Positions 53,347 through 61,452 of a DNA stretch of 64,000 bases are shown here, one piece after another. The stretch covers positions 1 through 64,000 of the forward strand of contig NZ_JADYTJ010000006.1 of the NCBI RefSeq assembly GCF_021531075.1. The letters are read 5' to 3'. The position numbers and the translations under genes were made by a program. Every line of letters starts with the position of its first letter. The stretch's first letter is position 1. Under the pieces are notes generated by a model, which was not told the origin of the DNA, searched no databases, and saw nothing but the letters and a program-made list of their open reading frames with translations. Source of the stretch: Bacteroides caecigallinarum (GTDB lineage: Bacteria > Bacteroidota > Bacteroidia > Bacteroidales > Bacteroidaceae).

Positions 53347-56220
53347 ATGGAAACTTTTCTAAAGCTTGTAGCTCACGATTTATATACGAAGACAAACGGC
53401 GACTTTGCCCGTACGGCCATTGTCTTCCCGAACAAGAGAGCAGGACTGTTCTTCAATGAATATCTGGCATCGGAAACTGACAGACCTATATGGTCGCCCG
53501 CATATATAAGTATAGGCGAACTGTTCCGCAAGGTATCAGACCTACAGATTGGTGACCCCGTAAAACTTGTATGTGAACTCTATAAGGTGTTTGTAAACAT
53601 AACCGGCAGCAAGGAATCGCTAGACGACTTCTACTTCTGGGGTGAACTTCTTATAAGCGACTTTGACGATGCGGACAAGAATATGGTGGACACTGAAGCC
53701 ATGTTCCGCAATATCAAGGATCTGAACGAACTTAACGACAATGGGTACGAATTTCTGGAAGAAGGACAGAAAGAAGCATTGAGCCAGTTCTTCAAGAATT
53801 TCTCCATCGACAAGGTTACAGAATTGAAACAACGATTTATCAACATATGGGACGTACTAGGAGAAATATATACCGAATTCAAGGCCGTACTTTGCGAACA
53901 GGGCATAGCTTACGAGGGTATGATGTACAGAGAAGTAACAGAATCTATGGATATTGACAAACTCCCTTACGATAGATATGTCTTCGTGGGATTCAACGTG
54001 CTGAATAAGGTGGAACATACTCTGTTCAAGAAACTTGATAAGGCTGGAAAGGCTATGTTCTATTGGGATTACGACAATTTCTATCTCAACAAGCACCCTC
54101 ACGAGGCAGGTGAATTCATAAAGCGCAACCTAAGGGATTTTCCATCGGAACTTCCACCATCTGTATTCAACAATCTGAACTCCCATAAAGATATTACATA
54201 TATTGAATCGCCTACCGAAAATGGTCAGGCAAGGTATCTTCCGCAATGGATAAGAACAAACCTTACGGAAGAAGAAAAGGAGACAGCCGTAGTATTATGT
54301 AACGAATCTTTACTACAACCTGTACTGCATTCTCTGCCAGAAAATATACGTCATATCAATATAACAATGGGATTTCCATTGTCGCAGACTCCTGCTTGCA
54401 GCTTTATCAACTCGCTTATTGAACTTCACACTTCAGGTTACAATCCGTCAAACGGCAGGTTCCTGTTTGCCGAAGTCTTGAGTGTTCTTAAACATCCATA
54501 CACACAACTCCTGAGCGAGGAAGCAGAGAAGTTGGAGAAATCTCTTATCCACGACAACCGCTTCTACCCTCTTCCTTCGGAACTGAAAAAGGACGAAACT
54601 ACAGAAACCATATTCACGCCTTGCAACAGCAACCATGCTATCTGTCAGATGATTTCTACAATACTGAAACAGGTAGCAGCCATATATCAGAAGAAATCAG
54701 CTACTATGGATACAGCTCTTGACCAACTGTATCGCGAAGCGTTGTTCAAAGCATATACCATGGTAAACCGATTCAGTTCTCTGATTGATGAAGGCGACCT
54801 TGATGTGAGCCAAAGTACATTCAAGCGCCTACTCTCACGCGTCATACAGTCGGCCAACATTCCGTTCCACGGTGAGCCGGCAATAGGTATGCAGGTGATG
54901 GGAGTACTCGAAACCCGAAATCTTGACTTCAGAAACATAGTAATGCTTTCCGTAAACGAAGGACAACTGCCTAAAAGTGGAAGCGATGCCTCGTTTATCC
55001 CATACAATATCAGAAAGGCATTCGGCATGACTACTATAGACCATAAGATAGCCGTTTTTGCATATTACTTCTACAGACTGCTGCAAAGAGCCGAAAAGGT
55101 AACCCTTCTTTTCAACACATCAAGCGACGGAATAAACCGGGGAGAGATGTCACGCTTCATGCTTCAGTTCCTAATTGAATGGGGATTCGACATCAAACGT
55201 GAAAGACTGGAGGCCGCCCAATCACCACAGGGTACCGAAAAGATTGAAATCAAGAAGACTCCGGAGATAATGAAGCGAATGCAAAGTGTTTTCGATACGA
55301 GAGTAAACAAAAAGGCTATTCTGTCACCTTCTGCACTCAATACATACATAGACTGCAATCTGAAATTTTATTACAAATATGTAGCATTGCTGACCGCACC
55401 TGACGAAGTAAGTGCAGAGATAGATTCAGCCAAATTCGGAAGTATATTCCATTACGCCGCCGAACATATCTACAAGGACCTTACCGCACACGGAAAAGTG
55501 ATAGATTGCAACTCTCTTGAAAAGCTTTTGCAAAACGATGTAAAACTCCAGGAATATGTTGACAACGGTTTCAAGGAACTGTTCTTCAATATACCTCTGA
55601 CAGAACGCCCCGAGTACAACGGATTGCAGCTCATAAACTCTGCAGTAATTCTGAGATACATAAAACAGCTGTTAAGAAATGACCTGAGATATGCTCCTTT
55701 CACATTTACTGCTTCAGAGAAATTCGTAGATGAAGAAATTGATATCAAAACTCCGAAAGGCGTAATCAAATCCAGAATTGGTGGTATAATAGACCGTATG
55801 GATACTAAAGACAATACTTTGCGAATAGTGGACTACAAAACTGGCGGTGACGCACAGTGTCCACCTGACGTAAAGTCACTGTTCATCCAAGACAAGAAAA
55901 GATCTAACTACATATTCCAGACATTTATGTACGCATCAATCGTCTGCAAGAAACTGAGAGAGAAAAACAATCCGTTAAAGGTTGCTCCTTCTCTGCTATA
56001 TATACACAAGGCGGCATCGGAAAGCTACTCACCAGTAGTACAGATGGGAGAGGCCAGAAAAAGAGAAGACGTAGATGATTTCAGCATCCATGAAGATGAA
56101 TTCCGTGAAGATCTTAACATTCTTTTAGAGGAAATTTTCAATCCTGAAACAAGTTTCTCTCAAACAGAAATTGAAGAAAAATGTCAGTACTGTGATTATA
56201 AAGATTTGTGTAAGAAATAA
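53347..56220 (+). CDS. AddB-type PD-(D/E)xK nuclease subunit
   Basis: 957 aa. An inactivated helicase-like N-terminus (FPNKRAGLFFNEYLA; no canonical Walker A) is followed by a nuclease domain: SPSALNTYIDCNLKFYYKY, GGIIDRMD, LRIVDYKTGG. C-terminal Cys946, Cys949 and Cys955 together with the Cys near residue 672 form the AddB-type 4Fe-4S staple. It pairs with the upstream helicase-nuclease, 18 bp away, as in AddAB. Confidence 0.93.
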   Translation: METFLKLVAHDLYTKTNGDFARTAIVFPNKRAGLFFNEYLASETDRPIWSPAYISIGELFRKVSDLQIGDPVKLVCELYKVFVNITGSKESLDDFYFWGELLISDFDDADKNMVDTEAMFRNIKDLNELNDNGYEFLEEGQKEALSQFFKNFSIDKVTELKQRFINIWDVLGEIYTEFKAVLCEQGIAYEGMMYREVTESMDIDKLPYDRYVFVGFNVLNKVEHTLFKKLDKAGKAMFYWDYDNFYLNKHPHEAGEFIKRNLRDFPSELPPSVFNNLNSHKDITYIESPTENGQARYLPQWIRTNLTEEEKETAVVLCNESLLQPVLHSLPENIRHINITMGFPLSQTPACSFINSLIELHTSGYNPSNGRFLFAEVLSVLKHPYTQLLSEEAEKLEKSLIHDNRFYPLPSELKKDETTETIFTPCNSNHAICQMISTILKQVAAIYQKKSATMDTALDQLYREALFKAYTMVNRFSSLIDEGDLDVSQSTFKRLLSRVIQSANIPFHGEPAIGMQVMGVLETRNLDFRNIVMLSVNEGQLPKSGSDASFIPYNIRKAFGMTTIDHKIAVFAYYFYRLLQRAEKVTLLFNTSSDGINRGEMSRFMLQFLIEWGFDIKRERLEAAQSPQGTEKIEIKKTPEIMKRMQSVFDTRVNKKAILSPSALNTYIDCNLKFYYKYVALLTAPDEVSAEIDSAKFGSIFHYAAEHIYKDLTAHGKVIDCNSLEKLLQNDVKLQEYVDNGFKELFFNIPLTERPEYNGLQLINSAVILRYIKQLLRNDLRYAPFTFTASEKFVDEEIDIKTPKGVIKSRIGGIIDRMDTKDNTLRIVDYKTGGDAQCPPDVKSLFIQDKKRSNYIFQTFMYASIVCKKLREKNNPLKVAPSLLYIHKAASESYSPVVQMGEARKREDVDDFSIHEDEFREDLNILLEEIFNPETSFSQTEIEEKCQYCDYKDLCKK

Positions 56221-56293
56221 CATTTTGATATAATTACTGTTAATTTAAGGCAGTTTTCCGAGCTTTTATAATGCATATATCACGGAATATGGT

Positions 56294-56431
56294 TATATTC
56301 GCATGTTTTTCATAGTAATAGATTTATATATCCTGACTTCAAGCTTGTGAAAGTAAGTAAGTCAGAGAGACAAAAGAGTTTGTCCCTAAAGAACAAGAGA
56401 CTGCAATTTTCCCCGGCAGTCTCTTTTTTTG
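56294..56431 (+). ncRNA. Candidate structured small RNA or 3' UTR
   Basis: Three successive hairpins: CTGACTT (56333-56339)/AAGTCAG (56359-56365); GACAAA (56369-56374)/TTTGTC (56379-56384); and the terminator AGAGACTGC (56396-56404)/GCAGTCTCT (56416-56424) followed by T7. TATATTCG at 56294-56301 is one base off a -7 box and would start a transcript of about 125 nt. It may equally be the 3' UTR of the AddB-type gene. No known RNA family recognised. Confidence 0.4.
56396..56430 (+). terminator. Rho-independent terminator of the AddAB operon
   Basis: A 9-bp stem with GC-rich core and T7; see the arms given for the small RNA candidate. Confidence 0.85.
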
Positions 56432-56485
56432 TTCATATATATAACTTAATTTTGTATCATGATAACAGTTAAAAACACAAATCTT

Positions 56486-56932
56486 ATGAAAACAAGAACA
56501 TTAATCGAATCAATCAAAAGCAGAGCTTTTTATTTAGTGTTATGTTTGGCCATGGCAGCAGGCTTTGTAGGTTGTAGCACAGAAGAAGTAACAGAAGACG
56601 ATGATATAACAGGTTTATATATCGGTGGTTCAGAAGATACAGGAGAAACAAAAATAACAATATCAAAGAATAGTTCCGGATATACCTTTAATTGTACGTA
56701 TGAAGATTGGGCAGCAGCAAATTCAAGATTAAATGTTCCAATCGTAGAATGGAACGGAACATTCACTAAAATTCCATCAGATGTTATAAAAAATAGCAAA
56801 GGAGAAAAAATTGGTGAAATTGAATTCACGAAGACCAGTGAATATATACAAGTTGAGTTTACATCATTTATAGAACCTAAAGATACATACAGAGCGAAAA
56901 AAGGAGGCGAGATGGCTGACGTTAATTTATAA
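56486..56932 (+). CDS. Small unrecognised lipoprotein
   Basis: 148 aa from ATG 56486. An ATG at 56459 is in frame but lies 5 bp after a -7 box (TAATTTTG, 56447-56454), at or before the transcription start, and was rejected. Lipobox GFVGC gives Cys30, followed by STEEVTEDDD, an acidic stretch suited to surface export. The body of about 110 residues is beta-rich (ITISKNSSGYTFNCTYEDW). No family recognised. A symmetrical hairpin terminator follows. Confidence 0.78.
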   Translation: MKTRTLIESIKSRAFYLVLCLAMAAGFVGCSTEEVTEDDDITGLYIGGSEDTGETKITISKNSSGYTFNCTYEDWAAANSRLNVPIVEWNGTFTKIPSDVIKNSKGEKIGEIEFTKTSEYIQVEFTSFIEPKDTYRAKKGGEMADVNL

Positions 56933-56940
56933 AAACAACA

Positions 56941-56982
56941 AAGCCATGGCATAATCAGACATTGATTCAGCCATGGCTTTTA
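56941..56982. terminator. Bidirectional terminator between lipoprotein and nitroreductase genes
   Basis: AAGCCATGGC (56941-56950) pairs with GCCATGGCTT (56970-56979); T-rich on the plus side, T-rich (TTGTTGTTTTT) on the minus side. Confidence 0.75.
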
Positions 56983-56999
56983 TTATATCTTATAGTGTA

Positions 57000-57524
57000 T
57001 CACTTTATAACCCTGTAGTAATCCACTTTACGGGGCTTAGGAGCATCAGCCGATTTTGCAGGATATCCTAAGGCAAGAGCTCCAATTCCAACAAGTCCTT
57101 CAGGCAATCCGAAACTTTCCATCAGTTTCTTTCCTTCATCCGTAGAAAACATTTCCCTTTCCCTATGAATCCAACAACTTGCAAGCCCTATTGCGTGGGC
57201 AGCAAGCATCATATTCTCCAATACGCAACTACCATCCTGTATAGGATTATTGGCATTTGCAGGAGTAAATACTAGGACGTATGTAGGTGCATCATAATAT
57301 GGGTTAGTGGTAACCCCCATCACACGGGCATTCATTCCAGCCAATTTCTTTCTTATATCATCATTCTGCACAGCTACAATGTAAGGCGACTGCATGCCTC
57401 TTGATGTAGGCGCGTATGTACCGGCTTCCAACACTGCTTTCAATTCTTCGTCAGTAATCTGCTCAGCCTTATACTGACGGCAACTGCGACGAGTCTTTAT
57501 AATCTCCAAAAATTCGTTATTCAT
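57000..57524 (-). CDS. Nitroreductase-family flavoprotein
   Basis: 174 aa. TRRSCRQYKAEQI binds FMN phosphate; APTSRGMQSPYIVAV holds the (S/T)xxNxQ-like segment in a modified form (RGMQSP); SCWIHREREMF lies near the flavin. It is a different branch from the gene at 12841-13374 (about a quarter identical by eye). It has its own transcription unit with a shared terminator. Confidence 0.87.
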   Translation of the reverse strand: MNNEFLEIIKTRRSCRQYKAEQITDEELKAVLEAGTYAPTSRGMQSPYIVAVQNDDIRKKLAGMNARVMGVTTNPYYDAPTYVLVFTPANANNPIQDGSCVLENMMLAAHAIGLASCWIHREREMFSTDEGKKLMESFGLPEGLVGIGALALGYPAKSADAPKPRKVDYYRVIK

Positions 57525-57637
57525 ATCCGTATAATTTTTATGTTAATACCAAGATTGAAATCATCGTCAACAAAATTAGTCAAAAGCACGACATATTATA
57601 CATTCAGACAATAATAAAATTTATTTTCTATAAAAAA

Positions 57638-57672
57638 TCCTCTCCATGACGGAAAAACCGCAACAGAGAGGA
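57638..57672 (-). terminator. Terminator downstream of the outer-membrane protein gene
   Basis: TCCTCTC (57638-57644) pairs with GAGAGGA (57666-57672), with an inner CGG/CCG pair. On the minus strand it is followed by TTTTTTA. It lies about 105 bp past the stop; the intervening bases hold nothing recognisable. Confidence 0.65.
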
Positions 57673-57777
57673 ATTGAAAAGATAGAAATCGAGGCTTTGT
57701 TACCGCTCTTTACACCTTAATACTATTCCTGAACTACAGGTTTGATTATATCGAGGGAAATGAATTGGCTTTCATAA

Positions 57778-58314
57778 TCAGAACACATAGACAAATCCTA
57801 ACGAAGCTCCCCTCAGCAAATTAATGGAGAAGGATTTCTGTCCGGAGTTATATCCCAATGCCCCAAGTGACGTAGTAAGATATGTCTTACTGGAAAGGGA
57901 AATAAGCAGTCCAGGTGTATATCCAAATGAGAAAGCAAATGCATTTTCGGCTACTCCGAACCCCATACTTAGAGTATTCATCATTCCAATCGTCTTGTTG
58001 AACGGAACGTAATAACCTCCACAAGGCCCTATGGCAAATATGCTTGCTCCACCAGGTGCAACTGACAATCCTAATTCTCCACCTACATACCAATTGTCAG
58101 TAAGCATATAGTTGACACCCGGAGAAAGAGAAAATGTCACATCTACGTCCGTACTGCTTCTAACTACTCCCCATCCGCTTACAACTTCCGTACTACCGAT
58201 GTCCAACGTCAAACCGATGTTTCCACCAACGAGGAGGTCTCCTTTTTTCAACTGGGCATTGGCTGCCGATACCATCACTAACAGGCCGATGGCCCACATA
58301 ATCATTCGTCTCAT
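57778..58314 (-). CDS. Small outer-membrane beta-barrel protein
   Basis: 178 aa with signal peptide (cleaved after ANA, residue 20). Alternating hydrophobic/polar strands of 9-11 residues (LLVGGNIGLTLDIG, WYVGGELGLSV, AFSFGYTPGLLISL) and the aromatic terminal GFVYVF indicate an eight-strand barrel of the OmpW/OmpX-like type. It follows the GC-rich lipoprotein by 49 bp and may be the last gene of that operon, though its base composition is ordinary. Confidence 0.82.
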   Translation of the reverse strand: MRRMIMWAIGLLVMVSAANAQLKKGDLLVGGNIGLTLDIGSTEVVSGWGVVRSSTDVDVTFSLSPGVNYMLTDNWYVGGELGLSVAPGGASIFAIGPCGGYYVPFNKTIGMMNTLSMGFGVAENAFAFSFGYTPGLLISLSSKTYLTTSLGALGYNSGQKSFSINLLRGASLGFVYVF

Positions 58315-58363
58315 AATTCGTTATTATTTAAGGGTTAAACAAGTGTCATCCGCTTCCATGCCG

Positions 58364-59617
58364 TCAGCGCAGCAGTTGCATCTGCTGGTACTCGATGGTT
58401 GACCCGATGTTGGGATTGAAGAAGTAGCTGTCCGACGACAGGATGGTACCCGCATCCGAAGTGCTCCACACCTGCGTGCCGCTGCCGATGGGAATGTCCA
58501 CCACCGTGCCGTCGCTGCTCACGTATGGGTTCACGCCCCGTATGGCCTCGCTGTGCAGTTGCGTCACGCGGTCTTGCATGGCACTGGTGCTCTCGTACAT
58601 GGACTTCTGTATGTCGCTGATTTCGGCGGCATTCTGCCGGAGCTGCTCGCTGATGCGGGCAGCCTGCTGCTGGTTGCGGATGATGCCCGCCCGCACATTC
58701 TGCTTGATTCGCTCGATGCCCGCCTGCTGTATGGCGGCGATGGCCTGCATGTACTGCGGGTTGACCCGAATCGACGCCTTCATGCGCGAGGCTTCACCGC
58801 CCGCCGTGTCCAGACTCTTTTCATCGGCAGCCGTGTAGGTGGTCAGCTCAAGCACGTTCCACATGCGGCGGTCGATGGTGCGCATCGTGCCGTAGGGCAT
58901 CCGCACGTCGAGGATAAAGAAGAAGGCGGTTGCCATGTGATACAGCTCCTCGCCGTTCTCCAGCTTGATGACACAGCCGATGGCCGCCGCATCCGCCTTG
59001 GCTCCGAGTATGTTGGCGAAGCTGCTGCCCATCACCGAGTTGGCCAGACCCTGTTGGAAATTCCGCAGGAGTATTTGGCCGTATTTGTCAGCGTATTGTC
59101 TCATCGCGTCCGGCAGCTTGTCGTAAGTCTGCACATCCTTCAGTTCGATGGAGCGTGCATGGGGAAACTGCGTCCTTACCACGTATTGCAGGTAGTCTTC
59201 GGCGGTGGTGTAGGGCCGCTTCATGCTGCGCAGCAGGGGGTGGCGTTGTCCGGTAGCCACACCGTCGTTCTCGTCGTAGTAAGAGCGGATCGCCTCGGAG
59301 TAGAAGCCCAGCTTCCTCGCCCCGTCGCTCCCCTTGATTTGGGTGTTGACCGACCCGTTCGCCTGCTGGAAGTCCTCCAAGTCCACCCTCCCCACCAGCT
59401 GCCAGCCGGGCAGGCACTCGATGGTGAGCACCTGGGCGTTCTGCATATAGGGATCCTTCAGGCTGACCGTCCTTGTCTCGTTGTACACCGTTGCGGTGGG
59501 CTTGCGCTCGTCCGTCCCTGCCGGGGTCGTCCCCTCGGCAGCGCTTTCGCTTCCTCCTGCCCCTCCGCACCCGGCGGTGAGACAGGCAGTCAACAATAGT
59601 ATGGGATACATGTTCAT
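58364..59617 (-). CDS. Unrecognised GC-rich lipoprotein
   Basis: 417 aa from ATG 59617 (an upstream TTG at 59647 was rejected). Lipobox LTAGC gives Cys17. A glycine/serine/alanine linker, an alpha/beta region to about residue 290 and a coiled stretch (RIKQNVRAGIIRNQQQAARI to about 375) follow. No family recognised. Coding GC is visibly far above the rest of the window (many GC-ending codons), which suggests acquisition. It follows the paralogue array by 33 bp, and remnants of its 5' end are present between the array members. Confidence 0.75.
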   Translation of the reverse strand: MNMYPILLLTACLTAGCGGAGGSESAAEGTTPAGTDERKPTATVYNETRTVSLKDPYMQNAQVLTIECLPGWQLVGRVDLEDFQQANGSVNTQIKGSDGARKLGFYSEAIRSYYDENDGVATGQRHPLLRSMKRPYTTAEDYLQYVVRTQFPHARSIELKDVQTYDKLPDAMRQYADKYGQILLRNFQQGLANSVMGSSFANILGAKADAAAIGCVIKLENGEELYHMATAFFFILDVRMPYGTMRTIDRRMWNVLELTTYTAADEKSLDTAGGEASRMKASIRVNPQYMQAIAAIQQAGIERIKQNVRAGIIRNQQQAARISEQLRQNAAEISDIQKSMYESTSAMQDRVTQLHSEAIRGVNPYVSSDGTVVDIPIGSGTQVWSTSDAGTILSSDSYFFNPNIGSTIEYQQMQLLR

Positions 59618-59650
59618 GCTGTTGTTATTTATAATTTGGGAGAACAAGAA

Positions 59651-61357
59651 TCAGAAAGCCAGGACAGGACGCACATAATTGCCTTTGGAACCTCTATCTC
59701 CATATTTGCGCTGATAATACCGATAGCCCTTCGCTTCAGTTGAGGTGTAGATTTGACGATATTCCCATATTTGTCTGTCATTCCAAGCCGGATCATTTGG
59801 GTCATTTATAGTTTCCTGAGAAACATATCTACGAACCGCACGTATATATTCTTTCAAATCCTCTCGCGTGGTCGCGTTCTTGACTTTCTCGAATTGTCCA
59901 TCCATAAATTTCCAGACACTCATTATGACCATACCCCATTCATCATCATTATATCCAGCAGCGGCGTAAGCTATTTGTCCATAAGATGGCAGGAACCATC
60001 CGCTGCTATTCTGAGGAGCAGCGAGCGAAAGTTGCCAGTCGTAAACGTCTCCGATATCTATTTTGACCAAAAGGTCTTGATGATACCCTGTTTCACCATG
60101 ATATGTATCTTTCCATCCAAAACTCTTTTTACCATAGTTGATGGCAAGTGTCAAGGCAGGGTATTCACAACAAGCATGGTTTGTAGCGGCTATATATTCC
60201 AGCATAGCCATGCAGTTGTAATAGCCGTTGAAATCATCCTCGCTATCGATGGTACCCATATATGCTCCCTCATGCTCTTTTCGCGTGCCACTGTCTCTTG
60301 TCAAACCAAAATTTTTGTCTTCCCTTAAGGCGTTGCACCACCGGGCGTAGTTCCACCATTCACTAATTAAGGGCTCATCTTCCGGATCATAGGTAACATG
60401 ACATTGGTTCGGTACATGCGTCAGCGATACGACATAGCCGTGGACGGTGCTGCCCAGCACGGGGCCGCCTGCGGTGAGCGGTCGGGTATAGTCGGACTGG
60501 TCGGTCTCATGCCTTCCGGCATAGAACACGATGCCGATGCAGGCATCCGCCAGTTCCGCGCTCAGCTCGCTGTCGCCACGCAGCAGGGAGCCGTCGTTGA
60601 GGTAAAAGTCGCCCAAGCGTGCATGGTCGAGCGGTTTGTTGCCCAGCACGCCGGGCAGCGGTTCGTCGGTGATGGTGAAGGTGTACACCTCGCTCCAGTC
60701 GGACGATGCCACCGCTGTCACCGCCTTGACGCTCGCGCTGCGTCCGGTCGGAGCATCGCCTTCAGCCAGTGCCTTGACACTCACGCTGTGTTCGCCCGGA
60801 GCGTAGTCGAAGAGGCTGAAGCTGATTCCGGGTTCGGAAACGGGCACTTCCTTCCCGTCGTCTATCTTGTAGAGATAGGAAACGGCATTCGTGACGGGTG
60901 CCCACGAAACGGTCACGGTGCAGCTTTCCTTATTCACATCGGCATTCAGTGCTTCGGGTGTCTGCAGCTTCGCGCTTTCCACGGTGAAGTCTGCCTTGCC
61001 CCACTCCGAAGGGCTGAACAAATCGGGCTGTGCGGTACTGACTGCCTGCACCGTGATGGAGTGGCTGCCTCCCTCGAATTTACTGTACGGCTGGAGTTCG
61101 AGGCGCGTCTCCCCGGTTTCGTACAGGGTTTCGTCGCCGGAAATCTTGTAATGGTAGTTGTCCGCATTCTCCACCGCCTGCCACGAGGCGATGATGGTCT
61201 TTGCGTTCATATCCACATTCACTGTGACGACCGGAGTGGCGAGTTGCGTCTGCTCGGTCGGTTCGTCGATAGCGGTCGGGTCGTCACTTTCGCACGCCGT
61301 CATCAGCGGGAGGACCGCTAAAATGTACATTGCCAAGTAGAAGATTTTCGTTTTCAT
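59651..61357 (-). CDS. FISUMP/DUF1566-like surface lipoprotein, tandem copy 1
   Basis: 568 aa from ATG 61357; an apparent longer frame runs back into copy 2. Lipobox LMTAC gives Cys22, followed by ESDDP. Two fibronectin-III-like domains (about 35-125 and 128-235) precede a region like the Fibrobacter major paralogous domain: GDFYLNDGS, ACIGIVFYAGRHETDQSDY, WQLSLAAPQNSSGWFLPS and the terminal YVRPVLAF. The N-terminal two thirds are GC-rich, the rest AT-rich. Binding to host or glycan ligands by the variable C-terminus is a guess. Confidence 0.85.
   Translation of the reverse strand: MKTKIFYLAMYILAVLPLMTACESDDPTAIDEPTEQTQLATPVVTVNVDMNAKTIIASWQAVENADNYHYKISGDETLYETGETRLELQPYSKFEGGSHSITVQAVSTAQPDLFSPSEWGKADFTVESAKLQTPEALNADVNKESCTVTVSWAPVTNAVSYLYKIDDGKEVPVSEPGISFSLFDYAPGEHSVSVKALAEGDAPTGRSASVKAVTAVASSDWSEVYTFTITDEPLPGVLGNKPLDHARLGDFYLNDGSLLRGDSELSAELADACIGIVFYAGRHETDQSDYTRPLTAGGPVLGSTVHGYVVSLTHVPNQCHVTYDPEDEPLISEWWNYARWCNALREDKNFGLTRDSGTRKEHEGAYMGTIDSEDDFNGYYNCMAMLEYIAATNHACCEYPALTLAINYGKKSFGWKDTYHGETGYHQDLLVKIDIGDVYDWQLSLAAPQNSSGWFLPSYGQIAYAAAGYNDDEWGMVIMSVWKFMDGQFEKVKNATTREDLKEYIRAVRRYVSQETINDPNDPAWNDRQIWEYRQIYTSTEAKGYRYYQRKYGDRGSKGNYVRPVLAF
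59982..60037. repeat. 56-bp block identical in three paralogues (copy 1)
   Basis: Identical to 61742-61797 and 63460-63515. The flanking coding sequence is highly divergent on both sides, except that copies 1 and 2 stay identical for 16 bp more. Confidence 0.9.
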
Positions 61358-61410
61358 AATGTCATACCTTTTATAAGTTAATTCATTGATAAGCACCTCC
61401 ACCCCGAAGT

Positions 61411-61452
61411 GTTCATGCTGTTGATATTTATCATATTTGGGGAGATTAATAA
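61411..61452 (-). pseudogene. Short remnant of the GC-rich lipoprotein's 5' end (between copies 1 and 2)
   Basis: After the copy 2 stop, the minus strand carries a CCCCAAATATGATAAATA-type leader and ATGAACA, as upstream of 59617. The match then breaks off and continues into the leader of copy 1. Only the first two codons survive. Confidence 0.65.

Noticed and set aside
58553-59599. 348-codon frame antisense to the GC-rich lipoprotein
   Set aside because: Long antisense frames are expected opposite GC-rich coding DNA; composition is abnormal (His, Arg, Val rich) and no motif is present. The same holds for 60398-61321.
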